From NCBI GenBank assembly GCA_017853885.1, contig JAFMIR010000001.1:205992-269991 (forward strand): a stretch of 64,000 bases of DNA. The letters are read 5' to 3'. Below are positions 49,735-59,341 of this stretch, in pieces. Made by a program: the position numbers and the translations under genes. Numbering within the stretch: position 1 is the first letter of the stretch; each line of letters opens with the position of its first letter. This DNA is from Prosthecobacter sp. GTDB lineage: Bacteria; Verrucomicrobiota; Verrucomicrobiia; Verrucomicrobiales; Verrucomicrobiaceae. The notes under the pieces were generated by a model, which was given only the letters and a program-made list of their open reading frames with translations, made no database searches and had not been told where the DNA came from.

Positions 49735-50898
49735 ATGGCACTAGAAAACGTTAGACTCGGTATCGTTGGACTTGGCAACATGGGCAAAGCGCACCTCGCG
49801 AACATTCGCTCTGGAAAAGTTCCCGGACTCCGAGTCTCTGCCCTGTGCGAGAGCGTCGGCACGCTTCCACAGCTTATTGAGGGCGAACACGCCTTCACCG
49901 ATGTGAATGCGATGATCCATTCAGGCCATATCGACGCCATCCTCATCTGCACTCCACACTTCAGTCACACCCCCATCGGGATTGAGGCGCTCAAAGCCGG
50001 CCTGCATGTTTTGGTCGAAAAGCCCATATCCGTCCACAAAGCCGACTGCGAACGCCTCATCGCCGCACACACGAACAAGAAACAAGTCTTCGCCGCCATG
50101 TTCAACATGCGGACGAACGCCACCTTTAAGAAAGTGAAGGACCTGATCGACAGCGGCGAATTAGGCGACATTCGCCGCGTGCATTGGGAGGTCACAAACT
50201 GGTTCCGCACCAACTACTATTACGCTACCGGCGGCTGGCGCGGCACTTGGAAGGGTGAGGGAGGAGGTGTGCTGATGAACCAGTGCCCACACAATCTGGA
50301 TCTCTTCCAATGGATGTTCGGCATGCCACAGCGAGTTCGCGGTTTCTGCCAGTTTGGACGCTTCCATCAAGTCGAAGTCGAGGACGATGTGACCGCCGTG
50401 CTGCAATACGACAGCGGGCTATCTGCCACCTTTGTTACTTCCACGGGCGAGGCGCCGGGTTGCAACCGTCTTGAAATCTCCGGCGAGCAAGGCCGCCTGA
50501 CCGTCACTGATGGAACAAAGATTCACTTCCAGCGCAACCGCCAGCCGATGAGCCAATTCTGCATGCAGGCCGAAGCTGCTTTTGCGATGCCAGAGAGTTG
50601 GCATATGGAGATCCCGGTGGACAACAGCGGGGGCCAGCACGTCGAAATTCTGCAAAACTTCACCAACGCCATCCTCAAGAACGAGAAGCTGCTTTCGCCC
50701 GCGGAGGAAGGCATTCGCAGTGTCGAACTCGCCAATGCCATCCTGCTCTCGACCTGGCAGGATAAGACCATCGAACTGCCCATGAGCAGCGCCGACTACG
50801 AGCGCCTTCTGATCGAGAAGGGCGAAAAAAGCACCTTTCAGAAGACAAAAGTTGTCGCGAAGGCCACCTCTGACGATTTCGCGAAGTCGTTCCGTTGA
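49735..50898 (+). CDS. Gfo/Idh/MocA family oxidoreductase
   Basis: 387 residues. Rossmann motif GIVGLGNMGKAH (about 9-20), ALCE ending the second strand, LICTPHFSHTPIGIEAL and the signature VLVEKPISVHK with the conserved EKP lysine. The C-terminal domain has GGGVLMNQCPHNLDLFQWMFG, where histidine and aspartate act in catalysis. These NAD(P)-dependent enzymes oxidise or reduce sugars and inositols; many PVC members make the 3-keto-sugars that DUF1080 proteins are thought to cleave. Cytoplasmic, no signal. It appears monocistronic; 272 bp with nothing recognisable separate it from pgsA. Confidence 0.93.
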   Translation: MALENVRLGIVGLGNMGKAHLANIRSGKVPGLRVSALCESVGTLPQLIEGEHAFTDVNAMIHSGHIDAILICTPHFSHTPIGIEALKAGLHVLVEKPISVHKADCERLIAAHTNKKQVFAAMFNMRTNATFKKVKDLIDSGELGDIRRVHWEVTNWFRTNYYYATGGWRGTWKGEGGGVLMNQCPHNLDLFQWMFGMPQRVRGFCQFGRFHQVEVEDDVTAVLQYDSGLSATFVTSTGEAPGCNRLEISGEQGRLTVTDGTKIHFQRNRQPMSQFCMQAEAAFAMPESWHMEIPVDNSGGQHVEILQNFTNAILKNEKLLSPAEEGIRSVELANAILLSTWQDKTIELPMSSADYERLLIEKGEKSTFQKTKVVAKATSDDFAKSFR

Positions 50899-51170
50899 TC
50901 GACTGATCCATGGATCTGGCCTAGCCTTCTTGACAGTCTCTCTTCAAGATCTCCCAGTAGGCTGCAGGACACGCCGCTTGGGGAATTTAAGTCATGCCAG
51001 AATCGCATGCTCACCGATCTCTTTGAAAAGCACTTCTCAAGCACGTCTGGGGTGGCGCGCCATCAGCCTGCATCAAGCTGACAAAGCTTGGTGCCCAGAG
51101 GCACGCAAAAAGTCGTCCTCACGTTCGTTGCAGTCGCCTGCAATCCCCGCTAAAAGCAGCGTCCCGATTC

Positions 51171-51743
51171 ATGAATCTGCCGAATAAGCTCACAGTGACC
51201 CGCCTTGTCCTCACGGCGTTTTTTGTCACGTGCTTTTACCTGCCGGTGGAAAATCACATCTCCGTTGCAGCAATCATTTTTGGACTCGCATCTCTGACAG
51301 ACTACTTTGATGGCAAGATTGCCCGCCAGCGTGGGCTTGTGACTAATTTTGGTAAGCTATTTGATCCACTCGCGGACAAAGTGCTTATTGCCGCTGCCTT
51401 CATCCTGCTCGTGGAGACTCGTGACCTGCCTGCTTGGATTGCCGTAGTGGTGCTCGCGCGCGAGTTTTGCGTCACCGGCATCCGTCTGATTGCTGCTGGA
51501 CAGGGAGCCATTTTGTCTGCTGAGAGACTTGGCAAGCACAAGATGCTTTGGCAGATCCTTACGGTGAGCTGGTTCCTTGTGAAACGCGCCTCCGAAGAAA
51601 CCGTATTTGGCTTTGCGAAGCCCTTTTTCAACATCGCGCCGGCTTGGTTGCCAGATTGGCTAATCTATTTCACCACGGTGTTGACACTAGTCTCCGGCTT
51701 TAGCTACTTCTGGAAAAACCATCATCTCTTCAACGACGCATGA
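51171..51743 (+). CDS. pgsA: CDP-diacylglycerol-glycerol-3-phosphate 3-phosphatidyltransferase
   Basis: 190 residues, several membrane helices. The CDP-alcohol phosphotransferase motif is complete: D44-x2-D47-G48-x2-A51-R52-x8-G61-x3-D65-x3-D69. MNLPNKLTVTRLVLTAFF is the usual start of PgsA. The enzyme makes phosphatidylglycerol phosphate at the cytoplasmic membrane. Its stop overlaps the RidA start by 4 bp. Confidence 0.93.
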   Translation: MNLPNKLTVTRLVLTAFFVTCFYLPVENHISVAAIIFGLASLTDYFDGKIARQRGLVTNFGKLFDPLADKVLIAAAFILLVETRDLPAWIAVVVLAREFCVTGIRLIAAGQGAILSAERLGKHKMLWQILTVSWFLVKRASEETVFGFAKPFFNIAPAWLPDWLIYFTTVLTLVSGFSYFWKNHHLFNDA

Positions 51744-52201
51744 ACCCTGAAAACCAAATCACTACCCTCGGACTCATCCTGCCTCCGGCACCGCCTCGTG
51801 GAGGGGTTTATAAGCCCGTGGTCGTCATTGGCAACGTGGCCTACGTCTCCGGTCATGGCCCTTATCGCGGTCATGACGATTACATCTGCGGCCGTGTGGG
51901 TCAGGATCTTGATCTCGACGCCGGCAAGGCTGCCGCGCGTCAAACTGGTCTTGCGATTCTCGCCACACTGCGAAAGGAGCTCGGCAGCCTCGATCGCGTG
52001 AAACGCGTGCTGAAACTTCTGGGCATGGTGAACAGCACGGCTGACTTCGGTGAGCATCCGAAGATCATCAACGGTTGCAGCGAGCTTTTCGGACAAGTCT
52101 GGGGCGAAGAAAACGGCATCGGTGCGCGCAGTGCCGTGGGCATGGGCTCCCTACCCGGCAACATCGCAGTCGAAATCGAAGGCATCTTCGAGATTACCTA
52201 G
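51740..52201 (+). CDS. RidA (YjgF/YER057c) family protein
   Basis: 153 residues, longer subtype of RidA seen with motifs LPPAPPRGGVYKPVVVIGN, VAYVSGHGPYRG, LAILATLRKELGSLDRV and LKLLGMVNSTADFGEHPKI, ending RSAVGMGSLPGNIAVEIEG (the conserved arginine precedes SAVG). Canonical RidA hydrolyses reactive enamines/imines; this subtype may differ. Cytoplasmic. It is translationally coupled to pgsA. Confidence 0.92.
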   Translation: MNPENQITTLGLILPPAPPRGGVYKPVVVIGNVAYVSGHGPYRGHDDYICGRVGQDLDLDAGKAAARQTGLAILATLRKELGSLDRVKRVLKLLGMVNSTADFGEHPKIINGCSELFGQVWGEENGIGARSAVGMGSLPGNIAVEIEGIFEIT

Positions 52202-52223
52202 AACTCTGCCGAAGCGGTTCTAG
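52198..52223. other. Inverted repeat containing both convergent stop codons
   Basis: CTAGAAC (52198-52204) and GTTCTAG (52217-52223) form a perfect 7-bp stem with a 12-nt loop. The TAG stops of the RidA gene and of glmM both lie inside the stem. There is no T-run, so it is at best a weak bidirectional terminator. Confidence 0.4.
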
Positions 52224-53575
52224 CCGATCTGCGCCAAAATGGCCGAGGCCACCTTGTCGGCTTGGGCCTCCAGATATTCCACATCCCGACCTTCGATGAG
52301 CAGGCGGATGATCTGCTCCGTCCCAGAATAGCGCAGCAGCACTCGGCCGTATTCACCAAGCTTCTTCTCCGTCTCTTTGATGATTTTTTGTGCCTCAAGA
52401 AGCTCTTCGATCGGCAGTTTAGAGCGCACCCGAAGATTGCGAGCCGACTGCGGGAACTTCTTGAGGCATTTGCGCAGCTGACTAAGCGGTTCCCCTGTCT
52501 CCTTCATGATTTTGAGGAGTTGCAGACCCGCAATCAAACCATCGCCCGTGGTCGCCCAGTCTCCAAAAATGATGTGCCCGCTCTGCTCTCCGCCGAAGTT
52601 GAGGCCGCGCTGCCGCATCTCTGCCAGCACATATCGGTCGCCCACGCCTGTGCGGATCACTCGCCCTCCCATTCGAGAGACAAGATCATCGAGACCGTAA
52701 TTGCTCATGATGGTAACCGCCAGTGTATTGTGCTTTAGGGTGCCTTTTCGCAACATGGACTCTGCCGCGATGGCCATCAGTTCGTCACCATCCAGAGCGA
52801 TCGCTTCTTCATCACAGAGCGCGATCCGGTCGGCGTCTCCATCATGTGCGATACCGGCCTGCGCCTGGGAAGAGCGCACAATGCGCTCGATTTCCTCCGA
52901 ATGAGTGCAGCCACATGCTTCATTGATGTTGAAGCCATCCGGTTCGCTGTGAAAAACCTTCACATCGGCACCCAGCGCCTCCAGCGCCAAGGCGCTGGTG
53001 TAAGCAGCCGCACCATGCGCATTATCCAACGCCACGCGCATGCCGTCGAGCTTTACGCCCGCCATTGAGGCCATGGCGTGCCTCACATAGCGCTCCGCGC
53101 CGTCCACAAGCGTCGTGATGCGGCCAATGCCACGTCCTTCGGGACGCGGCGTGTCATCGCGGCCCAACACGAGCTTCTCTATGGCCACTTCTGTCTTGTC
53201 ATCGAGCTTGTGCCCATCTCCGTGGACGAATTTGATTCCGTTGTCCTTGAAAGGGTTATGTGAGGCGGAGATGATCACACCAAAGTCGGTGCCAAGTTGG
53301 GCTGACAGCATCGCCACGGCCGGTGTTGGCAGTTGGCCGACCAAGATAACATCCACCCCGGCTGAGTTCAGGCCTGCAGCGAGCGCCGCCTCCAACATCT
53401 CACCCGAAGCCCGCGTGTCACGGCCCACGATGGCCCTCGGCTTCCCTCGAGTCTTCCCACCCAGAACGACCGCCGAAGCTTGCGCTAGGCGCATGACGAA
53501 CTCGGGAGTCATGGGATGGCGATTGGCGATGGCGCGAACACCATCCGTGCCGAAGAACTGGCGCTTTTCAGACAT
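52220..53575 (-). CDS. glmM: Phosphoglucosamine mutase GlmM
   Basis: 451 residues, the usual length. FFGTDGVRAIANRHPMTPEF at the start, the phosphoserine loop ISASHNP with S105, the metal-binding loop DGDADR (245-250), the sugar-binding GGEQSGHIIF and the C-terminal phosphate loop RYSGTEQIIRLLIEG. Converts glucosamine 6-phosphate to glucosamine 1-phosphate for UDP-GlcNAc, hence peptidoglycan and LPS. Cytoplasmic. Confidence 0.97.
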   Translation of the reverse strand: MSEKRQFFGTDGVRAIANRHPMTPEFVMRLAQASAVVLGGKTRGKPRAIVGRDTRASGEMLEAALAAGLNSAGVDVILVGQLPTPAVAMLSAQLGTDFGVIISASHNPFKDNGIKFVHGDGHKLDDKTEVAIEKLVLGRDDTPRPEGRGIGRITTLVDGAERYVRHAMASMAGVKLDGMRVALDNAHGAAAYTSALALEALGADVKVFHSEPDGFNINEACGCTHSEEIERIVRSSQAQAGIAHDGDADRIALCDEEAIALDGDELMAIAAESMLRKGTLKHNTLAVTIMSNYGLDDLVSRMGGRVIRTGVGDRYVLAEMRQRGLNFGGEQSGHIIFGDWATTGDGLIAGLQLLKIMKETGEPLSQLRKCLKKFPQSARNLRVRSKLPIEELLEAQKIIKETEKKLGEYGRVLLRYSGTEQIIRLLIEGRDVEYLEAQADKVASAILAQIG

Positions 53576-54159
53576 AAGGCCGCGGTTCTAAGCCAGAACA
53601 AACGGGGTGTCAAAACGGGAAGCGTCAACGCCACGCAGGAGAAATGCTCCTCGAGATATTAGGGAAGTGACTGGGACCTGCATACCGTTTACAGCCGGCC
53701 CGCCGCTGCCATCAAAAAGTCTTCTTACCGATTCTAACCGCCTCACAAAATTTCATGCAGCCAGATATTGAGCGCGGTGAGACCATCAGCATTCAGCCGC
53801 TCAAATTCACGCGTTTCCCCCAAACAGTTAAACTGCTCAAATGATTTCAGGTACCCCTTCGACTGAACCGCCAGCGATGGCGGAAGCAACCCATGCGGTC
53901 AGCAAGCGTCATGCTAAACCACAAAGTTGGGGGATCATCCTTTTTGGCGACACCACGTGATGCGAAGCACATTTTACTACCTTGAGAAGATCTTCAAGGC
54001 CTCCAAGTGGTCTGTTCCTTGCCAAACGGCCCGCCGGCTTTCACTGTCATGCCATGGAATTCATTCCCAGCGCCCAATCGGCAATGTCAGAAGTATTTAA
54101 GCGCAAATCCCATTACAGCGCCATGGCCACCCTGCGATGGAAAGGGGGCTCTGGAGTTC
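53576..54159. other. Intergenic region, 584 bp
   Basis: Between the divergent glmM and methyltransferase genes. It contains a 49-codon minus-strand frame (53743-53889) with no ATG start (separate entry). The plus-strand frame open from 54007 into the methyltransferase gene has no conserved residues before 54160. Nothing else stands out. Confidence 0.5.
53743..53889 (-). pseudogene. Possible C-terminal remnant of a lost gene
   Basis: An open frame ending in TGA at 53743 reads QSKGYLKSFEQFNCLGETRE followed by FERLNADGLTALNIWLHEIL. It looks like a helical protein end, but lacks ATG/GTG; the only candidate start is a TTG at 53889, with an in-frame stop just upstream. No family recognised. Confidence 0.22.
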
Positions 54160-54825
54160 ATGACTCAAGCCGAATGTAGCGCCGAAGCAATCCAGCGCAT
54201 TGCAGCGCTCTGCACCAGCCGTTGGCATTGCAACTACACGCGCATCAAGTTGCGTACGGATCCAGTCTATGCCGCCGTGCTACGTGAGATCGGCAGCACA
54301 CATCTACCTCTTTTGGATATCGGATGCGGCATTGGTCTGCTTGGATTGTATCTACGCGGCGCTGGCCTAGATGCCACAGTGACTGGCTTTGACTATGATA
54401 CCAGCAAAATCGAGGCCGCCAAGCTCATGTCACAGCACAGCGGCTTCTCCGGACTGCAGTATGCAGCTGGAGATGCAAGACACGAACTTCCATCCTTCAG
54501 CGGTCATGTCGTCATTCTGGACCTCTTGCAGTTCTTCACCTCCTCAGAGCAGGACATGCTGCTAGCCGCCGCCGCCTCTCGTGTCGCATCGGGTGGAAAA
54601 CTGATCATCCGCAGCGGCTTGCGCGAGGCCACTTGGCGGCATCGGGTGACAGTTATGGGTGACTGGTTGGCCAAAATGTCTGCGTGGATGAAGGCCGCTC
54701 CCGTGTGTTACCCGACACGCGAGCAGTTGGAGCATGTTTTGAGCCAAAGCGGTCTTTGCGTGAGCATTCAACCGATGTGGGGGCGGACTCCATTCAACAA
54801 CTACCTCATCATCGCAGAGCGTTAG
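54160..54825 (+). CDS. Class I SAM-dependent methyltransferase
   Basis: The ATG at 54160 (MTQAECSAEAIQRIAAL) gives 221 residues; the longer frame from 54007 adds unconserved sequence. Motif I LLDIGCGIGLLGLYL (D53, G55, G57), acidic end of strand 2 in GFDYD, GDARHELP (motif II region), VVILDLLQFF, and GGKLIIRSGLRE (motif III). Methyltransferases of this length occur in aryl-polyene-type lipid/pigment clusters together with an acyltransferase and a halogenase-like flavoprotein, as here. Substrate unknown. Its 3' end overlaps the convergent deacetylase by 4 bp. Confidence 0.85.
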   Translation: MTQAECSAEAIQRIAALCTSRWHCNYTRIKLRTDPVYAAVLREIGSTHLPLLDIGCGIGLLGLYLRGAGLDATVTGFDYDTSKIEAAKLMSQHSGFSGLQYAAGDARHELPSFSGHVVILDLLQFFTSSEQDMLLAAAASRVASGGKLIIRSGLREATWRHRVTVMGDWLAKMSAWMKAAPVCYPTREQLEHVLSQSGLCVSIQPMWGRTPFNNYLIIAER

Positions 54826-55586
54826 GACTGAGCGGCACGCGCGGCAAGCATCGCGGCCACCTTCTCCGTCAACTCCACAGTTAGCGGTGTGGCCTCATGA
54901 ATCAGAACGATGCCATCATCCGTGAGCTTGCGCCGGATGCGAGAGAGTACTTGATTCATGTTGCGTAGCGTACCGTCAAACCCGCGTGCGGTCCACATTA
55001 GCGTCGTGAGACCCAACGCACGGGCGGTGAGCACGCAGAATGGGTTGTGATGCCCGGCCGGCGGTCGGAAATAACGCGGTGAATGCTGAGGCACGATGCG
55101 CGTGAGTGTCTCCTGACATTGCGCTATCTCATTCCACATCGCGCGAGGCCGCAGCGCCCAGAATCTAGTTGCCGGGTGTGTCTGTGTGTGGTTTCCGACC
55201 TCGTGCCCACGTCGTACGATCTCACGCACCAGCTCAGGGTGCCTATCCGCGCGTTCGCCAATCAGAAAGAAGATGGCTTTCAAGCCATGACGGTCGAGGA
55301 TCTCGAGGATCGCGGGCGTGTGCTGCGGGTGAGGGCCGTCATCGATCGTCAGAAGAGGATGCTTGCTGCCAGAAGGCTGACGCTTAACCAAAGGACCGAA
55401 CCACGCACAGCTTGATACCAGCGTGCCCAGCATCAGTATAATGGACACCGTGCAGAAAAGCAGCACTGCCGAGGCCCAAGCCCCAGCCAACACAATCAGC
55501 ACACAGAGCACGGCGGGCATGAAAAGCAGAGCCAGCCGACGATGGCCGCGGTGAAGACATTCGGCTCGTATCTGCTCTAGGCTCAT
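54822..55586 (-). CDS. Membrane-anchored polysaccharide deacetylase (NodB-like)
   Basis: 254 residues. Two N-terminal membrane helices (about 18-62), then the NodB homology domain: LLTIDDGPHPQHTP (catalytic and metal aspartates), GHEVGNHTQTHPATRF (HxxxH metal motif), YFRPPAGHHNP and IVLIHEA. Family reaction: metal-dependent N- or O-deacetylation of a glycan, facing the periplasm. The start overlaps the acyltransferase stop by 4 bp, so the two are co-translated. Confidence 0.92.
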   Translation of the reverse strand: MSLEQIRAECLHRGHRRLALLFMPAVLCVLIVLAGAWASAVLLFCTVSIILMLGTLVSSCAWFGPLVKRQPSGSKHPLLTIDDGPHPQHTPAILEILDRHGLKAIFFLIGERADRHPELVREIVRRGHEVGNHTQTHPATRFWALRPRAMWNEIAQCQETLTRIVPQHSPRYFRPPAGHHNPFCVLTARALGLTTLMWTARGFDGTLRNMNQVLSRIRRKLTDDGIVLIHEATPLTVELTEKVAAMLAARAAQS

Positions 55587-56521
55587 GAGGTCACTTGGGT
55601 CACAAGCCGCTCAAACACAAACCACTGGTCCCAATGCCGTTGGAGAAAGCCATGCATCACTGCCACCCACTTTGGGGCTAGTTCGGCAGCCTTTGGCCTG
55701 CTGCCGCCGGGATGAAAAGGATCGCCAATCTCAATGCCATAACGCAAGCGTCCCAACCGTTTCAAAAAAACCGGATAGCAAGGCGCTCCTGTCACCTCCG
55801 CGAGCACTAGCGGTCCACGGGGAATCTCATAACATAATCCGTCGATCGTCTCATGCGTGGGGGCCACATCACCCATCACGCGGTCACCTTGTACACAGAC
55901 CACTTCGCCGGCGTTGATGAGTCGGATGAGCTCCATGCCAAGATGCGAGCCGGGTGTGTTGTAGTGAATGCGCAGCATGGGCTCCATCCGCTCCTGCCCA
56001 CGCAGTTCCTTCTCTCTCATATCCTGCAGGCCGACTGTCATTTCCGGCATGCGCACGGTGTGAATCAGGCGCCCAAGCTTGCGCGCAAAGAGTGAGGCAC
56101 CCAAGTCATAATTTCCGCTATGCACGGTGAAAACGAGAGCGCCGCAAGACCGGGTGCGCAGTTCTTCAAACACCATCTTTCCCTCGATATCCCACTCCAC
56201 CTCTTGATGGAAATGCAAGTGCCATAACCGGTCGAGATAGGTCAGCGCGAAATTCAACAGCACTCGGTAACCCGCCATGCAGCTGTTGCCGGAGCCACCC
56301 GGCAGAAGCACAGCCAGATTCTGCCTCAACGCCTCCCGCTGGGGCACGGCGAGGATGTAGATCACCAGAGTCACGGGATATGCCAGTGCCGTCACAAGCC
56401 AGATGGGCATCCAGCGCATCAACTGCAGCACCAGATGCGTCCACCGTTCGTCGTGCAACCCAAGACGGCTTGCACTTTCAGGGGCGGAATCCTGATGGGT
56501 TGCAGATTCAGAAGACGGCAT
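55583..56521 (-). CDS. LpxL-like lysophospholipid/lipid acyltransferase
   Basis: The ATG at 56521 gives 312 residues; a GTG at 56542 is possible. One membrane helix near the N-terminus (WLVTALAYPVTLVIYILAV). The acyltransferase motif H-x4-D is in VFTVHSGNYDLG, followed by the second block GEVVCVQGDRVMGD and APCYPVFLKRLGRLRY. LpxL/HtrB relatives transfer acyl chains to lipid A or other lipids at the inner membrane. With the coupled deacetylase and divergent halogenase-like gene it resembles part of an aryl-polyene or lipid-modification cluster (inference). Confidence 0.88.
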   Translation of the reverse strand: MPSSESATHQDSAPESASRLGLHDERWTHLVLQLMRWMPIWLVTALAYPVTLVIYILAVPQREALRQNLAVLLPGGSGNSCMAGYRVLLNFALTYLDRLWHLHFHQEVEWDIEGKMVFEELRTRSCGALVFTVHSGNYDLGASLFARKLGRLIHTVRMPEMTVGLQDMREKELRGQERMEPMLRIHYNTPGSHLGMELIRLINAGEVVCVQGDRVMGDVAPTHETIDGLCYEIPRGPLVLAEVTGAPCYPVFLKRLGRLRYGIEIGDPFHPGGSRPKAAELAPKWVAVMHGFLQRHWDQWFVFERLVTQVTS

Positions 56522-56599
56522 TATGGTTATTGGCGAGGACACACTCTAGGTTGCCTTTTCAGCCCATCCGTCCCTGACGACAACTCTCTTTTTCACCTC

Positions 56600-58150
56600 A
56601 TGAAACCTGCCGCCGAGTACGATGTCGTCATCATGGGTGGCGCTTTCTCTGGCTCTTCCGCGGGCATCATTCTGAAACGGAACCATCCGGAGCTCAAGGT
56701 GCTGATTGTCGAGCGCACCGAGCACTTCAACCGCAAGGTCGGTGAGAGCACCTCAGAGGTCGCAGGCTGCTTCCTGACCCGCGTTTTGCATCAAAGCGGC
56801 TACCTCAGTGCCCGCCAGTATCAAAAGCATGGCCTGCGCCTTTGGTTCTGCAAGTCGCCACAAGACTCCGTGTGCGATCTAACAGAAATCGGTCCGCGGT
56901 TCCAGTCACGCCTCCCGACCTATCAGCTCGACCGTGAGCTGCTCGATGAGCATTTGCTTGAGGAAGCTCACCAACACGGTTGCGAGCTGATGCGTCCCGC
57001 CATTGTGCGCACCATCTCCCTTTCGGAAGATGCAGGGCCACACACGCTCGAAATCCACCCGCAAGAAGGCCAACCGCGAACCGTGACCACCCGATGGCTA
57101 CTCGATGCTTCTGGCAAGGCGGCCGTGCTCGCAAAAAAGCTCGGCGCCATGCACAGCTACGCAGACGAGCATCCCACCTCCTCCATCTGGTGCCGTTTCA
57201 GCAACGTCAATGATCTAGACAGCTTTAAGAGCCGCAAGAAGTTCCCTAGCTTGATGAAGGAGGTGAAGAGCATCCGCAGCACTTCCACCAATCATCTCAT
57301 GGGCCACGGCTGGTGGAGCTGGATCATCCCGCTACCAGACCGCAGCTTCAGCGCGGGTGTCACCTGGGACCGCCGCCTCTATGAACCGCCAGCCGGACCG
57401 AGTCCCGTTTCACGCCTGAAGGCTCACCTGCTCACGCATCCGGTCGGAAAGCTCATGTTTGAAGACGCCATCGCCGATGAGGACGATGTCTTCTCCTACA
57501 AAAATCTCATCTACCGCGCCGACCGCATCGCGGGCAACCGCTGGGTCATCGTCGGTGATGCCGCCGGGTTCATGGACCCGCTCTACAGCCACGGCCTCGA
57601 CTTCTGCGGCCATACAGTCTCCGCTGCCACGGATATGATTTTGCGCGAACTCGACGGCCAGTGCGTCAAAGAGACGGTCGAATATCTCAACATGGCCTAT
57701 CCGAAAAGCTGGCGGACGTGGTTTGAAGCCCTCTATAAGGATAAATACTTCTACCTCGGGGATGCCGAGCTCATGCGAGCCGCCTTTTTGATGGATCTGG
57801 CCACCTACTTCATCGGCCCCGTACGCCTTGTTTACAGCAACCCAGACTACGAATGGAACCGCATGCCCTATGACGGCCCCGCAGGAGAGGTGTTTGGCAA
57901 ATTCATGGCCTTCTACAACCGTCGCCTCGCCCACCTTGGCCGTGAGCGCTTGCGCAAAGGCATTTTCGGCGCCCAAAACCACGGCCACGTCTGGAGCCCG
58001 CGCAGCAGCTTCTCACCCGACACTAGCGCCGTGCGAATCCTGTGGGACGGCATCAAAGTCTGGCTCAAGGCGGAGATCACCACCGCGCTTACTCCAGCTC
58101 AACAGACAGCTCCAATCAGGATGCCAACAGAGCGCTTGGTAGAGGCTTGA
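56600..58150 (+). CDS. FAD-dependent halogenase-type oxidoreductase
   Basis: The ATG at 56600 (MKPAAEYDVVIMGG) gives 516 residues; the frame open upstream to 56435 is antisense of the acyltransferase start. FAD-binding GGAFSGSSAG (13-22), VGESTSEVAG, and GDAAGFMDPLYSHGLDF. The segment W239-S-W-I-I-P244 matches WxWxIP, the motif used to flag flavin-dependent halogenases. Whether it halogenates is not certain: related flavoproteins in aryl-polyene clusters are thought to act as oxidoreductases. Divergent from the acyltransferase gene, with about 78 bp between them. Confidence 0.87.
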   Translation: MKPAAEYDVVIMGGAFSGSSAGIILKRNHPELKVLIVERTEHFNRKVGESTSEVAGCFLTRVLHQSGYLSARQYQKHGLRLWFCKSPQDSVCDLTEIGPRFQSRLPTYQLDRELLDEHLLEEAHQHGCELMRPAIVRTISLSEDAGPHTLEIHPQEGQPRTVTTRWLLDASGKAAVLAKKLGAMHSYADEHPTSSIWCRFSNVNDLDSFKSRKKFPSLMKEVKSIRSTSTNHLMGHGWWSWIIPLPDRSFSAGVTWDRRLYEPPAGPSPVSRLKAHLLTHPVGKLMFEDAIADEDDVFSYKNLIYRADRIAGNRWVIVGDAAGFMDPLYSHGLDFCGHTVSAATDMILRELDGQCVKETVEYLNMAYPKSWRTWFEALYKDKYFYLGDAELMRAAFLMDLATYFIGPVRLVYSNPDYEWNRMPYDGPAGEVFGKFMAFYNRRLAHLGRERLRKGIFGAQNHGHVWSPRSSFSPDTSAVRILWDGIKVWLKAEITTALTPAQQTAPIRMPTERLVEA

Positions 58151-58219
58151 GTTCCCACCGCATATCCGTGTGGTCCCGGGCTTGCTCATCGAGGAAACTG
58201 CCCTAATCTCGCCGCCCTT

Positions 58220-59335
58220 ATGCTCCGAGCCGGTATCGTAGGCCTTCCCAACGTTGGCAAATCCACTCTCTTCAACGCTGTCACCCGCACCCGCAAAGCG
58301 GAGGCAGCCAACTATCCCTTCTGCACCATCGAGCCGAATACCGGCGTCGTGACGGTTCCGGACGAACGCCTTGCCGTGCTCGCCAAACTCTCCGGCTCTT
58401 CGAAACTCGTGCCCGCCGCCATCGAGTTTGTGGACATCGCTGGCCTCGTGAAGGGCGCCAGCCAAGGTGAGGGCCTCGGCAACAAGTTCCTCAGCCACAT
58501 CCGCGAGGTGGACGCCATCGTTCATGTCGTCCGCTGCTTTGAAAATGGTGACATCACGCACGTAAGCGGCAGCATTGATCCCGTGGCAGACATCGAAGTG
58601 ATCAACACTGAGCTCGTCCTGGCCGACATGGACGCCGTGCAGCGCCGCAAGGAGAAGGCCGAAAAGAACGCCAAACGAGGCGAAAAGGAAGCCAAGGCAG
58701 AACTCTCCCTCTGCGAGAAGCTCATTCCCCATTTCGATGCGGGAAAGCCCGCCGTAACGCTCGAACTCAGCGATGACGAGCGGAAGCTGCTCAAATCCTT
58801 CTTCCTGCTCACCTCAAAGCCCTGCATCTTCGCCTGCAACGTGGCCGAGGCAGATCTCGCCGCAGCTTCCAAAGATCCCGACAACCATCCCTTCGTCGGC
58901 AAAGTGCGGGAGTATGTGCGCCATGCTCACGAAGCCACCGCCGTTGTAGTAAGCGCCGCCATTGAGAGCGAGTTGATCGATTTGAGCGATGAGGATGCCA
59001 AAGCCTATCTCGCCGACATCGGCGTCACGGACAGCGGTGTCTCCCGCCTCATTAAAGGAGCTTATGACCTCCTTGGCCTCCAGACCTACCTCACCACGGG
59101 TGAGAAGGAAACTCGTGCCTGGACCATCACCAAAGGCATGAAGGCCCCGCAAGCCGCCGGCGTCATCCACGGCGACTTCGAGCGTGGCTTCATCGCCGGC
59201 GAAATCGTCCCTTACCAAGATCTTGTCGAACTCGGCTCCTACGCCAAGTGCCGCGAAAAGGGCAAACTTCGCATCGAAGGCAAAGACTACGTCATGAAAG
59301 ATGGGGATGTCGTCGAGTGGCGTTTCAATGTGTGA
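58220..59335 (+). CDS. ychF: Redox-regulated ATPase YchF (OBG family)
   Basis: 371 residues, standard length. P-loop GLPNVGKST (8-16), then [37 protein letters not shown] (G3), a coiled-coil hairpin ([20 protein letters not shown]) and the TGS domain ending [18 protein letters not shown]. The G4 motif is CNVAEADL rather than NKxD, as expected for an ATP-preferring member. Ribosome-associated, conserved housekeeping gene. Confidence 0.97.
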   Translation: MLRAGIVGLPNVGKSTLFNAVTRTRKAEAANYPFCTIEPNTGVVTVPDERLAVLAKLSGSSKLVPAAIEFVDIAGLVKGASQGEGLGNKFLSHIREVDAIVHVVRCFENGDITHVSGSIDPVADIEVINTELVLADMDAVQRRKEKAEKNAKRGEKEAKAELSLCEKLIPHFDAGKPAVTLELSDDERKLLKSFFLLTSKPCIFACNVAEADLAAASKDPDNHPFVGKVREYVRHAHEATAVVVSAAIESELIDLSDEDAKAYLADIGVTDSGVSRLIKGAYDLLGLQTYLTTGEKETRAWTITKGMKAPQAAGVIHGDFERGFIAGEIVPYQDLVELGSYAKCREKGKLRIEGKDYVMKDGDVVEWRFNV

Positions 59336-59341
59336 TCTCAG

